Counted from the first letter of the stretch, positions 16,822 through 24,654 are shown. The stretch is DNA of 27,348 bases from RGIG6353 sp045531285 (GCA_045531285.1 JAZSDT010000120.1:1-27348), one strand, 5' to 3'. Numbers and translations are program-made. The notes: generated by a model from the sequence alone, not told the origin.

Positions 16822-16846
16822 TTGAAACCAACCTTGCCGTTTTTTG
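16822..16846 (-). repeat. Dispersed intergenic repeat, remnant F
   Basis: GAAACCAACCTTGCCGTTTTTT matches only the tail segment of the repeat family (consensus ATCAACCTCGCCGTTTT) with one change in the pairing box. The hairpin half is missing. It still lies in the usual slot, between the stop codon of the minus-strand gene at 16855 and a terminator. Confidence 0.55.
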
Positions 16847-16854
16847 TGAAAAAA

Positions 16855-17154
16855 TCAAATTGCAGACACAGTTGCAGCAATTGTTGCGACTATCGAAAAA
16901 CCAATCATTATGATTTGCCCCAAAAGTGCAAAAGCAACAAGCCCCAAGAAAATCCACAACAGAATCTTAGGATTATCTACTATTTTGGCTAGTATTGTCC
17001 CCATCAAAAAGCCTGAGCCGTTATTACTTACAGGCTGAGGATTTGACTTTGCGCTTTGTTCTCTTATACGCTGTTGCTCCATCTCTCTTAAGATTCTATT
17101 AGTGTCTTGCTCATGTTGGTATGTGTTGTGGTTTATAGCATCTTTAAGATCCAT
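16855..17154 (-). CDS. Small membrane protein of unknown function
   Basis: The protein has 99 residues. The first ~45 are charged and Gln/Arg-rich (EQDTNRILREMEQQRIREQ), probably a short helix or coiled coil, followed by an Asn/Pro/Ser linker. Two hydrophobic stretches follow (about 48-60 with SGFLMGTILA, and 62-98), ending in a long hydrophobic tail with no charged C-terminus. I do not recognise a family. The ATG is preceded by AGGGGGG. It is the last gene of a three-gene minus-strand set with two other small membrane proteins, 40 bp after its neighbour, so probably co-transcribed. Confidence 0.7.
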   Translation of the reverse strand: MDLKDAINHNTYQHEQDTNRILREMEQQRIREQSAKSNPQPVSNNGSGFLMGTILAKIVDNPKILLWIFLGLVAFALLGQIIMIGFSIVATIAATVSAI

Positions 17155-17194
17155 TTTGCCCCCCTGTTGTTTTAATATTACAAGCGAAAATGAC

Positions 17195-17590
17195 TTATTC
17201 GGCTATAATCATTTGAATATCATTTTCGATTTGTTTTGGAAGTGAAAGTTGCTTGCAAATACCGATTATTGCGGTAATAATGGGTATGAAGCATAAAAAC
17301 CAACCCACTATGCATCCAATGATCTTGCCTATCCAGTCACCATCGCTGAAGTTTACACAGAGCGTATCATTGTCTTTTCCGACAAGTGTGCAGGTTGCCG
17401 ATATACCAAGTCCCATACCTAAAAGAAAATTAATTCCTCCGCATTTTTTGTCAAAAGTAAGTTTAACTCCGTTTTTCATTTTTAGAACACGAACATTGAA
17501 GCCTTTCGCCTGATAGCATTGAACTATTTGGTCTGCCATCTCACTCATATCAAAGTTTTCGGATACGTTTGCCATAAAATTGTTTGCCAT
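17195..17590 (-). CDS. Small membrane protein of unknown function
   Basis: The protein has 131 residues. Residues 1-50 form a soluble alpha/beta segment (YQAKGFNVRVLKMKNGVKLTFDKKCGG) that resembles small domains acting on short peptides or lipids, but without a nameable family. Two membrane segments follow, about 53-70 (NFLLGMGLGISATCTLV) and 88-110 (IGKIIGCIVGWFLCFIPIITAIIGI), with a short C-terminal cytoplasmic helix. The ATG follows AAAGGAGA. It is the middle gene of the three-gene set, 34 bp after the DUF2752 gene. Its membrane topology, and the lack of a signal peptide or enzymatic motif, are all that can be said. Confidence 0.72.
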   Translation of the reverse strand: MANNFMANVSENFDMSEMADQIVQCYQAKGFNVRVLKMKNGVKLTFDKKCGGINFLLGMGLGISATCTLVGKDNDTLCVNFSDGDWIGKIIGCIVGWFLCFIPIITAIIGICKQLSLPKQIENDIQMIIAE

Positions 17591-17624
17591 TTTATTCTCC
17601 TTTATTTTAAATAGTTTTTTTGAT

Positions 17625-17975
17625 TTATTGGGAAAATAGAACTATAAACCAACGTAGAAAGAATAGTAATCCTGATAGTGACAGCATGAGTATTTCTGTT
17701 TTTGTATTGACGTGCAAATATTTTTTCAAAACCGTATATATTGCCCATAATGCCGGAATTGGAAATAACCAATTATATCGAAGTGCGCTTTCAAAGTCTA
17801 AACGTAGCAAAGCTTTGTATGCTCGTGTCATTCCACATCCTGGACACGGGATATTAAACAGATAATAGAACGGACAGATATAATCACCTGCCAATATCAG
17901 TATAATGACGGCTGTAAATATTAAGTCACAACACAAATATAATAGCTTTTGTACAGAAAAAATTTGCTTGTTCAT
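17625..17975 (-). CDS. DUF2752 family membrane protein
   Basis: The protein has 116 residues and three or four membrane helices. The family signature CPGCGMTRA (about residues 44-52) is intact. It follows CPFYYLFNIP and precedes ALLRLDFESALRYN, the usual DUF2752 order. Function is unknown; the paired cysteines suggest a metal or redox role. The ATG has only a weak ribosome site (GGCGGT). It is the first gene of the minus-strand set and has a consensus promoter shared back-to-back with the XRE regulator gene, which probably controls it. Confidence 0.85.
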   Translation of the reverse strand: MNKQIFSVQKLLYLCCDLIFTAVIILILAGDYICPFYYLFNIPCPGCGMTRAYKALLRLDFESALRYNWLFPIPALWAIYTVLKKYLHVNTKTEILMLSLSGLLFFLRWFIVLFSQ

Positions 17976-18019
17976 ATAAAAACCGCCGATAACGAGTTTT
18001 ATCTATGTAGTCCATTGTT

Positions 18020-18048
18020 AGTATACTATAGTATTTTTACAATGTCAA
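18020..18048 (-). promoter_or_regulatory. Promoter of the DUF2752 small-gene operon
   Basis: On the minus strand, TTGACA (18048-18043) is separated by 17 bp from TATACT (18025-18020). Its -35 box lies 1 bp from the -35 box of the opposing XRE promoter. Confidence 0.8.
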
Positions 18049-18063
18049 GTATTAATTTATACT
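18036..18063 (+). promoter_or_regulatory. Promoter of the XRE regulator gene
   Basis: TTTACA (18036-18041), a 16-bp spacer and TATACT (18058-18063) are present. Downstream, GTAAA and TTTAC form a short inverted repeat (about 18065-18081), a possible autoregulatory operator. Confidence 0.65.
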
Positions 18064-18098
18064 AGTAAAGTAAAAATTTACATTGAGGAGTATACAAA

Positions 18099-18416
18099 AT
18101 GTTACATGCATTGAATGAGAATATAAAAATATTAAGGCAGTCAAAGGGTATAAATCAAATAGAATTTGGCAGAATTCTGGGAGTTACAAAGCAATGTGTT
18201 TCAAATTGGGAGAATGACAATGTACTTCCTTCAATAGAAATGCTTATAAAAATTGCAGATGTATTTGGCGTTACCACTGATTACCTGCTTGGAAGATGCG
18301 AGCTTAATTCCATGGATATGTCGGGTCTCACAGAAGCTCAGATTTTGCACATTGGTTTGATTGTAGACGATTTCAAAAAATGCAACTCGCACACAGTAAA
18401 AAAATGTAGCAAATAA
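18099..18416 (+). CDS. XRE family helix-turn-helix regulator
   Basis: The protein has 105 residues. Residues about 6-62 form a Cro/CI-type HTH_3 domain: LRQSKGINQIEFGRILGVTKQCVSNWEN covers the helix-turn-helix, and LPSIEMLIKIADVFGVTTDYLLG is the classic end of the domain. A short C-terminal helix with Lys/Cys residues follows and may serve dimerisation. The ATG is preceded by GAGGAG. It is divergent from the three small membrane-protein genes with interlocked promoters, so it likely represses or controls both directions. A terminator and two repeat copies follow. Confidence 0.92.
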   Translation: MLHALNENIKILRQSKGINQIEFGRILGVTKQCVSNWENDNVLPSIEMLIKIADVFGVTTDYLLGRCELNSMDMSGLTEAQILHIGLIVDDFKKCNSHTVKKCSK

Positions 18417-18454
18417 AAAGAATCAAATACAATTGATACCGGATTACCGTAAGT

Positions 18455-18500
18455 AAAAAAGCTTTCCCCAATGCTGTCTGGCATTAGGGAAAGCTTTTTT
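18455..18500. terminator. Bidirectional intrinsic terminator between XRE and Mrp genes
   Basis: AAAAAAGCTTTCCC pairs with GGGAAAGCTTTTTT and AATGC with GCATT around TGTCTG. The single bulged position (C469/A486) is a G.U pair in minus-strand RNA, so it suits minus-strand transcripts arriving through the repeats slightly better. Confidence 0.85.
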
Positions 18501-18510
18501 TATATGCTAG

Positions 18511-18601
18511 GAAATTGCATTAAATCAACCTCGCCGTTTCACTTTTTTGAGCATATGCAAAGCTGGGGATAGGCGAGAATTGCCAGCGGTCGCTGACCGC
18601 T
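18511..18601 (-). repeat. Dispersed intergenic repeat, copy C1
   Basis: This full copy runs from GAAATTGCATTAAATCAACC through CTCGCC and GGCGAG to the 7-bp hairpin AGCGGTC-GCT-GACCGCT (18585-18601). It is tandem with copy C2 106 bp to the right and adjacent to the terminator on the left. Confidence 0.88.
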
Positions 18602-18613
18602 TTTTTATTATAG

Positions 18614-18707
18614 GGAATTTCTCAATCATTACGCTCTCGCCGTTTCACTTTTTTGAGCATAAGCAAAGCTTAGGATAGGCGAGAATTGCCAGCGGTCGCT
18701 GACCGCT
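18614..18707 (-). repeat. Dispersed intergenic repeat, copy C2
   Basis: This tandem partner of C1 has the same hairpin (18691-18707) and an almost identical core, but its GCATTAAATCAACC end has diverged (TCAATCATTACG). The hairpin ends 18 bp from the stop codon of the Mrp gene, which is read into it on the minus strand. Confidence 0.85.
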
Positions 18708-18725
18708 ATTTACTTTATAAAAAAA

Positions 18726-19541
18726 CTATTTTTCTATAGCATCTGCCATTGCTTCAAGCCAATCTCCTTCGAAAAGCTCGATGGCGCCCTTATCTGCAAT
18801 GCTTGCAATGCTGGGGTCCATGGGGATTCTTGCAACGTTTTCGATGTCGTATGCCTTTGCAGTTTCGTCAATGTGGCTTTCGCCAAACACTCTTATTTCC
18901 TTACCACAGTCGGGACACTTGATATAGCTCATATTTTCAACTATGCCTACAATGGGCACGTTCATAAGCTGAGCCATCTTAACAGCCTTTGCAACTATCA
19001 TTGAAACAAGCTCCTGGGGAGAAGTAACGATGATGATTCCGTCAAGGGGAATGCTCTGGAATACTGTGAGGGGAACGTCTCCTGTTCCGGGAGGCATATC
19101 AATGAACATATAGTCAACGTCACTCCAGATAAAGTCAGTCCAGAATTGCTTTACCATTCCTGCAATGACGGGTCCTCTCCATACTACAGGGTCGGTCTCG
19201 TTGTCAAGCATAAGATTGACAGACGTCATTTGTATACCCATCTTGCTTTCTGCAGGGATAAGACCTTCTGCGGAGGACTGAATATTGTCCTTTACTCCAA
19301 ACATTTTAGGAATAGACGGACCCGTGACGTCGGCGTCTATTATTGCGACTCTGTTCTCGCGTCTCATCATTGTGGTCGCCATAAGAGAAGTGACAAGGGA
19401 TTTTCCTACGCCGCCCTTACCGCTGACGATACCGTAAACCTTCTTTACCTTGCTGTGGGGGTTAAGCTTTTCCTTCTGAATTTCGGAGGAACAGTTGCCC
19501 TTGGAAGCACAGGTAGAGCAGTCGTGTGTACATTCACTCAT
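18726..19541 (-). CDS. Mrp/Nbp35-type Fe-S cluster carrier ATPase
   Basis: The protein has 271 residues from the ATG at 19541, chosen because AAAGGAA lies at proper distance; an in-frame ATG at 19562 has no such site. The N-terminus holds a C4-x3-C8-x2-C11-x5-C17 cluster, as in the Nbp35 branch that binds a 4Fe-4S cluster. The deviant Walker A SGKGGVGKS spans residues 40-48. DADVTGPSIPKMFGV, FIDMPPGTGD and VENMSYIKCPDCG follow, the last CxxC being the shared cluster site of the family. It assembles or transfers Fe-S clusters in the cytoplasm. It has its own promoter and ends in tandem repeats plus a terminator. Confidence 0.95.
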   Translation of the reverse strand: MSECTHDCSTCASKGNCSSEIQKEKLNPHSKVKKVYGIVSGKGGVGKSLVTSLMATTMMRRENRVAIIDADVTGPSIPKMFGVKDNIQSSAEGLIPAESKMGIQMTSVNLMLDNETDPVVWRGPVIAGMVKQFWTDFIWSDVDYMFIDMPPGTGDVPLTVFQSIPLDGIIIVTSPQELVSMIVAKAVKMAQLMNVPIVGIVENMSYIKCPDCGKEIRVFGESHIDETAKAYDIENVARIPMDPSIASIADKGAIELFEGDWLEAMADAIEK

Positions 19542-19586
19542 TTTATATATTTCCTTTCTCATTTATTACTAATTAAACCATTGACT

Positions 19587-19615
19587 ATTATAAACCTCAA
19601 AAGTAAAAAAAGCAA
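19587..19615 (-). promoter_or_regulatory. Promoter of the Mrp/Nbp35 gene
   Basis: On the minus strand, TTGCTT (19615-19610) is separated by 17 bp from TATAAT (19592-19587). The start would be near 19580, about 40 nt before the chosen ATG at 19541; this also supports that ATG. Confidence 0.7.
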
Positions 19616-19652
19616 TACACAATTACATTTTTAATATTTTTTTTAAAAACTA

Positions 19653-19681
19653 TTGTAATAGTATATAACAAGATATATAAT
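19653..19681 (+). promoter_or_regulatory. Promoter of the five-gene transport operon
   Basis: TTGTAA (19653-19658), a 17-bp spacer and TATAAT (19676-19681) are present. The predicted start, near 19688, coincides with the first base of repeat copy D. The leader to the first gene is about 160 nt. Confidence 0.7.
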
Positions 19682-19687
19682 TAAAAA

Positions 19688-19763
19688 TGGAGAGTCTCCA
19701 CCGACAAATCTCGCCTATAGTAACCTTCGGGTATAAACGGTGAGGTTGATTTAATGCAATTTC
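19688..19763 (+). repeat. Dispersed intergenic repeat, copy D, in a 5' leader
   Basis: This shorter copy (76 bp) reads on the plus strand: hairpin TGGAG-AGT-CTCCA (19688-19700), CAAATCTCGCCTATAG, a short variable part, then GGTGAGGTTGATTTAATGC. The pairing box CTCGCC meets GGTGAG with one G.U pair. It is the only copy in front of a gene rather than behind one, in the gap between divergent promoters and the transport operon. Confidence 0.82.
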
Positions 19764-19849
19764 CCAACATATAAATAAAGTTAAATTTCTCGGAACAAAA
19801 CAAGGTATTTACCGTCTAAATTCAAAACAGAGGAAAGGAAGGTGGAAAA

Positions 19850-20728
19850 TTGAAAAAGCACAGTATAAAGAGCGCTAAGGAAAGAGCTGTTTCCTGGCTT
19901 TACGTAATACCCGGTCTTGCAGGTGTACTGATTTTTTACGTCATACCCTTTGGACTTGTAATACATTATTCCCTGATAGACAACGTTGCAAACAAGAATT
20001 TTGTGGGACTTGCCAACTTCAAGGCACTTTTTCAGAATTCCGCCTTTATTATAGCCTCTAAAAATACCTTGACTTTCTCTCTTACCACAGTGTTTTTGGC
20101 AGTGGTACTGTCCTTGCTTCTTGCCGTGATACTTGATTCAAAAATTCCCGGCAAGAGCAAGTTCCGTACCTGTTTTCTCAGTCCTATGATGGTGCCAACG
20201 GCATCTATTATACTTATATGGCAGGTAATATTCAGTTTTAACGGCTCATTCAACAGCTTTGTGGAGTTGTTTGGATTGGAGCCTGTAGACTGGATGAAAT
20301 CGGAATACAGTCAGCTTGTGGTGGGACTTTTGTTTTTGTGGAAAAACCTGGGCTACAATATGATACTTTTTATGTCTGCTCTTGCCAATATTCCAAAGGA
20401 TCAGCTTGAGGCGGCGGAAGTGGACGGAGCAAATTCCGTGCAGCGTTTTTTCAAGATAAAGATGAGATATATTTCACCGTCGCTGTTCTTCGTTTTACTT
20501 TTGTCTCTTATCAATTCCTTTAAGATATTTCGAGAAGTATATTTGCTCACGGGACAGTGGCCGTATGAAACACTGTATTTCTTACAGCACTTTATGAACA
20601 ACACCTTTAAAAACATTGACTATCCCAAGCTTTCGGCAGCAGCTATCCTTATGTCGCTTGTAATAATTGTTATAATAGGACTCATATTCTTTCTGGAGGA
20701 CAGGTTCGGAAAGGATGTGGAAGAATGA
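19850..20728 (+). CDS. Sugar ABC transporter permease, MalF/UgpA type
   Basis: The protein has 292 residues and six predicted membrane segments. The N-terminus (SAKERAVSWLYVIPGLAGVLIFYVIPFG) is typical of the carbohydrate uptake subfamily CUT1. The cytoplasmic loop that docks the ATPase carries the EAA motif E187-A-A-E-V-D-G193, continuing to IKMRYISP. The start codon is TTG at 19850, preceded at 4-5 bases by GGAAGGTGG; no nearby ATG fits. It would form a heterodimer with the next gene's product and import an oligosaccharide delivered by the binding lipoprotein encoded at the operon's end. It ends in an ATGA overlap with the next gene. Confidence 0.93.
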   Translation: MKKHSIKSAKERAVSWLYVIPGLAGVLIFYVIPFGLVIHYSLIDNVANKNFVGLANFKALFQNSAFIIASKNTLTFSLTTVFLAVVLSLLLAVILDSKIPGKSKFRTCFLSPMMVPTASIILIWQVIFSFNGSFNSFVELFGLEPVDWMKSEYSQLVVGLLFLWKNLGYNMILFMSALANIPKDQLEAAEVDGANSVQRFFKIKMRYISPSLFFVLLLSLINSFKIFREVYLLTGQWPYETLYFLQHFMNNTFKNIDYPKLSAAAILMSLVIIVIIGLIFFLEDRFGKDVEE

Positions 20729-21624
20729 GAAGAATATCACGTGTTAAGGCAGTTCGACGCATAAGGCTGACGCTGTTCTTTATATGGGCAGTTTTGTTCG
20801 CAGCACTCTTTTTGATGCCGACTCTTTTGACGTTCACCAATTCGTTTATGTCCGAGACCGAGCTTAGCTCCAATTACGGTGCGGTGCTGGGGGATGTGGC
20901 GGGAGGCTCCTCATATATGTCGGAGTCTGTAAATCTAAAGCTCATTCCCGATATGGTTTCCTTTAAGCAGTATTTTACCGTACTGTTTCAAAGTCCCGAA
21001 TACCTTTTGAAATTCTGGAACTCTATGATACTGACAGTCCCAATAGTACTGGGCCAGATGATAATTGCCTCTCTTTCAGCTTATGGCTTTTACAGATGCA
21101 GAGGAAAGGTAAAGGATTTTATCTTTTTTATTTATATCGTGTTGATGTTGATGCCATATCAGGTAACGCTTGTTCCAAACTTTATAGTTTCGGATACCCT
21201 TGGAATACTCAACACCAGATGGGCGATAATTCTGCCCGGTCTGTTTACACCGCTGTCCGTGTTCATACTCACTAAAAGCATGAGACGAATTCCCTATGGT
21301 GCAATAGAAGCGGCAAGGCTTGACGGAGCAGGCGAGTTCAGAATTTTCAGAAAAATATGTATGCCTATGTGCAAAAACGCACTTTATTCCGTAGCGATAC
21401 TTACCTTCATTGACAACTGGAATATGGTAGAGCAGGTGCTTGTTCTTCTGGAGGACACCGAAAAACAACCTCTTTCGATATTCCTGTCTCAAATAAACAC
21501 AGGTGAGGTGGGAGTTGCTTTTGCCGTTGCAAGTATATATATGATACCCCCTATTTTACTTTTCCTTCACGGCGAAGAAAGTCTTGTTGAAGGCATTGCG
21601 TATCAGGGCAGTGTGAAAGGATAA
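20725..21624 (+). CDS. Sugar ABC transporter permease, MalG/UgpE type
   Basis: The protein has 299 residues with six predicted membrane segments. A long extracellular loop follows the first helix (about 35-80, with MSETELSSNYGAVLGDVAGG), seen in many clostridial CUT1 permeases. The EAA motif is E195-A-A-R-L-D-G201, followed by GEFRIFRKICMPM. The gene starts with the ATGA overlap (20725-20728) and has GGAAG upstream, implying coupled translation with its partner permease. No ATPase gene accompanies the pair, so a shared MsmK-type ATPase encoded elsewhere is likely (inference). The next gene starts 4 bases after its stop codon. Confidence 0.93.
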   Translation: MRRISRVKAVRRIRLTLFFIWAVLFAALFLMPTLLTFTNSFMSETELSSNYGAVLGDVAGGSSYMSESVNLKLIPDMVSFKQYFTVLFQSPEYLLKFWNSMILTVPIVLGQMIIASLSAYGFYRCRGKVKDFIFFIYIVLMLMPYQVTLVPNFIVSDTLGILNTRWAIILPGLFTPLSVFILTKSMRRIPYGAIEAARLDGAGEFRIFRKICMPMCKNALYSVAILTFIDNWNMVEQVLVLLEDTEKQPLSIFLSQINTGEVGVAFAVASIYMIPPILLFLHGEESLVEGIAYQGSVKG

Positions 21625-21628
21625 AACA

Positions 21629-23749
21629 ATGAGGAATAAATCAAGAAAAGATATAATAAAGAATATAGCTATTGTATTTCTTGTGATAATGCTGGTGCTT
21701 ACCTTCTTTTCGAACACCATACTCAACTGGTCTCTTCCGCAGGTAAGCGGCAAGTACACCGAATACGGCGAGATAAAAACAGGAGTCAGAGGAAGCGGAA
21801 GCGTCATTTCCAATATGACCTATACAGAGAGTGTCAAGGGTTTGCGTACGGTGGAGGCTGTATACGTTAACCGAGGCACAGAGGTGGCAAAGGGCGATCT
21901 GCTCATGCTGTTTTCACCCACGGAAGTAGATGGCATCCAGGCTCTTGAGGCAGAAATAAATACTATGCAGGAAGCGTACGACAGAGCGGTGCTCAGCCGT
22001 ACCGAAAGCGACTATACCTCCGACGAAATAGCTATAAGAAATGCCGAAGAGGACCTTGAAGAAATAAAGACAGATAGAGCATTCTATACCGAGGAATACG
22101 TTGCACAGGTCATAAAGGCTTTGGAGGATGCCGAAACAGCAGTAGACGAAGCCGCTTTGCGCGTAGAAGAGCTTGAAGAGGAGCTTGAGGAAATAAGCGA
22201 GCATTCAAGTGAGCCTGAAATTGTTGCAGCACGTCAGGCAGTCGAGGCACAGAAACTTGTGTATGAGGAAGCCGTAAAGGCGCACGAAAAGGCAAAGGAA
22301 GAGCTGGCTGAGGCGGAATATACCGACGTGTCGGGAATGGAGTCTCAAAGAGACGCGCTTTATTCTCAGGTAAATGCGCTGGAAAAGGAAGTTAAGTATC
22401 TGGAAGAGGATTATGCCGAGGTATTTGCAATTGCCATAACCCTCAAGGATAAGGAGACCGAAGTAAAAAAAGCACAGACTCTGTACGATGCGGCATTGAA
22501 GGCATATACCGAAGAGGATGCTAAGGACCCTGAAAATCCCATACCCGAGGACAGCCAGTTCCACATAGATCTGGTTCAGGCAGACATTGCGCTGACCGCG
22601 GCAGAGACAGCCTACAATACCGCATATACAACCTTCAAGGAAAATGAGACGAAAATAAAAGAAGGACAAAGAGCGATATCTCAAAAGAATGATGCTATTG
22701 CGGACCTTGAAATAGAGATATATACCTATCGAACAGCTATTACGCAGGCTCAGGCAGAGAACAGAGAATACAACTCTCTCAAGGATATAGTTGAAACAAA
22801 AAAAGATGCCGAAGAAGCCGAAAAGGAAAAGCTTGACGATTTGACGACAGCGTTGGAGAACACTGTGAAGAGATTTAACAAATCGGTTTCGGATGCTCTC
22901 AAGGCTGCCAAAAAGCAGCTTCAAGCCGCAACCGAGGTAAAAACGGAAGCCGATGAAAAAGAAGCGGAGCTGTCGGTTATTGAAACGCTTGATGCCGAGA
23001 TAAAGGCAGGTGAGCGCAGTCTTGAGGCAATGAAGCTGGCGCTTGAGCAGAAAAAAGAAAGCGATGCTAATTCGGATAAGCTTGAAGATTATGACCTGGA
23101 AAAACAGCTTAAGGCAATAAAAAATAAAAGGTCGGAGCTTGCTTCCCTTAAGAGTGAGTCCAAGGAAGGCTACGAGCTTCGCGCTACCTATCCGGGTGTA
23201 GTTACAGAGGTCAATTTCAAGGCAGGAGAGGTTGCGTCTGACGGTTCTGCGGCAGTAGTGGTAGAGGTTCAGGAAAGCGGATATACACTATCGTTCTCGG
23301 TTTCTAACTCAGACGTTGCAAAGGTAAAGATAGGAGACACAGCCACAGTTACCGATACCTACTGGGGACAGAACGTGGGTGCGGTGCTAAAGGATATTGT
23401 CCCGGATGCGGGGGGAAGAACAAAAACGCTTACCTTCGAGCTCAGTGGAAACGTTAACGTTGGACAGAATCTTACTCTCCTGGTAGGAGAGAGATCAACG
23501 GGTTATTCGTCTGTTATTCCCAAGAGTGCGCTTCGCGAGGACTCACGAGGCAAATTTATTTACATAACGAAAACCAAGTCTACTCCGTTGGGTAACCGTT
23601 ACGTAGCAACAAGACTCAATGTTACGGTTGCCGCCGAGGACGATAAAAACGTGGCAATAGTTACCGATGAAGCGTATCTTTATGAATACGTTATAGTGTC
23701 TGCCACAAAGCCCTTTGAAGAAGGGGATTACGTAAGGCTGAGTGACTAA
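21629..23749 (+). CDS. HlyD/MacA-like adaptor with very long coiled coil
   Basis: The protein has 706 residues. A membrane anchor spans about 11-30. The first half of a lipoyl-like barrel-sandwich domain is at about 50-95 (TVEAVYVNRGTEVAKGDLLMLF). Residues ~100-512 are Glu/Lys/Ala-rich helices with heptad character, broken near 187 and by a proline loop near 297-309. The second barrel-sandwich half (YPGVVTEVNFKAGEVASDG, about 517-535) and a beta-barrel with C-terminal domain (about 545-706) complete the adaptor. Family members link membrane transporters to outer layers. In MacA-type systems the partner is a MacB permease; here a MacB-core-like gene follows 2 bp downstream. The coiled coil is far longer than in typical adaptors. 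The ATG follows AAAGGAT. Confidence 0.85.
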   Translation: MRNKSRKDIIKNIAIVFLVIMLVLTFFSNTILNWSLPQVSGKYTEYGEIKTGVRGSGSVISNMTYTESVKGLRTVEAVYVNRGTEVAKGDLLMLFSPTEVDGIQALEAEINTMQEAYDRAVLSRTESDYTSDEIAIRNAEEDLEEIKTDRAFYTEEYVAQVIKALEDAETAVDEAALRVEELEEELEEISEHSSEPEIVAARQAVEAQKLVYEEAVKAHEKAKEELAEAEYTDVSGMESQRDALYSQVNALEKEVKYLEEDYAEVFAIAITLKDKETEVKKAQTLYDAALKAYTEEDAKDPENPIPEDSQFHIDLVQADIALTAAETAYNTAYTTFKENETKIKEGQRAISQKNDAIADLEIEIYTYRTAITQAQAENREYNSLKDIVETKKDAEEAEKEKLDDLTTALENTVKRFNKSVSDALKAAKKQLQAATEVKTEADEKEAELSVIETLDAEIKAGERSLEAMKLALEQKKESDANSDKLEDYDLEKQLKAIKNKRSELASLKSESKEGYELRATYPGVVTEVNFKAGEVASDGSAAVVVEVQESGYTLSFSVSNSDVAKVKIGDTATVTDTYWGQNVGAVLKDIVPDAGGRTKTLTFELSGNVNVGQNLTLLVGERSTGYSSVIPKSALREDSRGKFIYITKTKSTPLGNRYVATRLNVTVAAEDDKNVAIVTDEAYLYEYVIVSATKPFEEGDYVRLSD

Positions 23750-23751
23750 AC

Positions 23752-24654
23752 ATGAAGAGACTTATTTCATTAATTGTCACGGTAGTTCTTTTTGTCGCAT
23801 CGCTGGTGTCTTATATTTGTGTAAAAAACGGTGCAGTCGAGACGCCTTCGTTCGGAAGGGATTATGCGGTGGTCAGAGTATTCGATGCCGACGGCTTTAC
23901 ACCGTCGGAAATAAGCAGTATACGTTACGCTGCCGATGAAGTGTCAACCTCGGATGCTACCACGAACGGCAGACTGTGGTGCGATGCATATTCCTATTTT
24001 ACTCGAATTTACGTATCGCGTCCAAATCAGATGGGGATTGAGTGTCAGGCTATAGTGACGGGAGGAGATTTCTTCCTGTTTCACAACCTTGATTTCAAAA
24101 AAGGTTGGTATTACACCGACAGCGATCTTCATCTCGACCGTGTAGTCATAGATGAAAGATTGGCATTTCAGCTTTTCGGAAGTAACGACGTAGAGGATAT
24201 GACACTTAACTTTGGGTCGAAAAAGCTTTACGTTGCAGGTGTTGTGAAGCTGGACGAAAGCAATTCCAAGGATCTTCAGCTGGGAGACGTTCCCTTGATT
24301 TACCTTCCTTATCACATTGCTGAGGAGGTGTTGGGGGAAAGGGATTTTGAATACTATGAGATAATGATGCAGAATCCCGTTGACTCCCACGCCGTCAATG
24401 CTCTTGCCTCGGCAACAGAGGGCAAGGAGGTAGTTGACGTAACTAACCGTTTTGACATTATAAAGATATTTAAAATACTAAAAGAATTTCCAACACGCTC
24501 ATACCGTACTCACAGCATACACTATCCGTATTGGGAAAACACCCACAGAGGTACGGAGGATATACTTGCAATACTGCTTGCGGTAAATGCAGTGCTTCTT
24601 ACGGCTGTAGCGGTAAACGTTATCATTTTTATTGCAGAAAGGAAAAAACGATGA
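23752..24654 (+). CDS. MacB periplasmic-core-like protein lacking the FtsX permease part
   Basis: The protein has 300 residues. An N-terminal helix (about 4-24) is followed by an extracellular domain (about 30-265) with the MacB_PCD pattern: VTGGDFFLFHNLDFKKGWYY, VVIDERLAFQLFG and KLYVAGVV appear in the order seen in MacB/YknZ permeases. One C-terminal helix (about 270-292) is followed by ERKKR. The three-helix FtsX permease region expected after this domain is absent: the protein stops after its first helix, with an ATGA overlap to the next gene. No frameshifted remnant follows, so this looks like a genuine short form rather than a break. It may bridge the adaptor and the membrane in place of a full permease. 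The ribosome site is weak, suggesting coupling to the upstream gene. Confidence 0.7.
   Translation: MKRLISLIVTVVLFVASLVSYICVKNGAVETPSFGRDYAVVRVFDADGFTPSEISSIRYAADEVSTSDATTNGRLWCDAYSYFTRIYVSRPNQMGIECQAIVTGGDFFLFHNLDFKKGWYYTDSDLHLDRVVIDERLAFQLFGSNDVEDMTLNFGSKKLYVAGVVKLDESNSKDLQLGDVPLIYLPYHIAEEVLGERDFEYYEIMMQNPVDSHAVNALASATEGKEVVDVTNRFDIIKIFKILKEFPTRSYRTHSIHYPYWENTHRGTEDILAILLAVNAVLLTAVAVNVIIFIAERKKR

Noticed and set aside
18511..18707. CRISPR array
   Set aside because: Only two units of about 100 bp, with unequal ends and no short identical repeats separated by unique spacers; the same unit is dispersed elsewhere.
22205..22924. 239-residue minus-strand frame within the adaptor gene
   Set aside because: It arises from the Glu/Lys-rich codons of the coiled coil read backwards as Leu/Phe/Cys; no start signal.
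24531..24650. Longer upstream start (24531) for the binding lipoprotein
   Set aside because: It would place 40 residues before an intact lipoprotein signal and overlap the previous gene by about 120 bases; the ATG at 24651 has a ribosome site and ATGA coupling.
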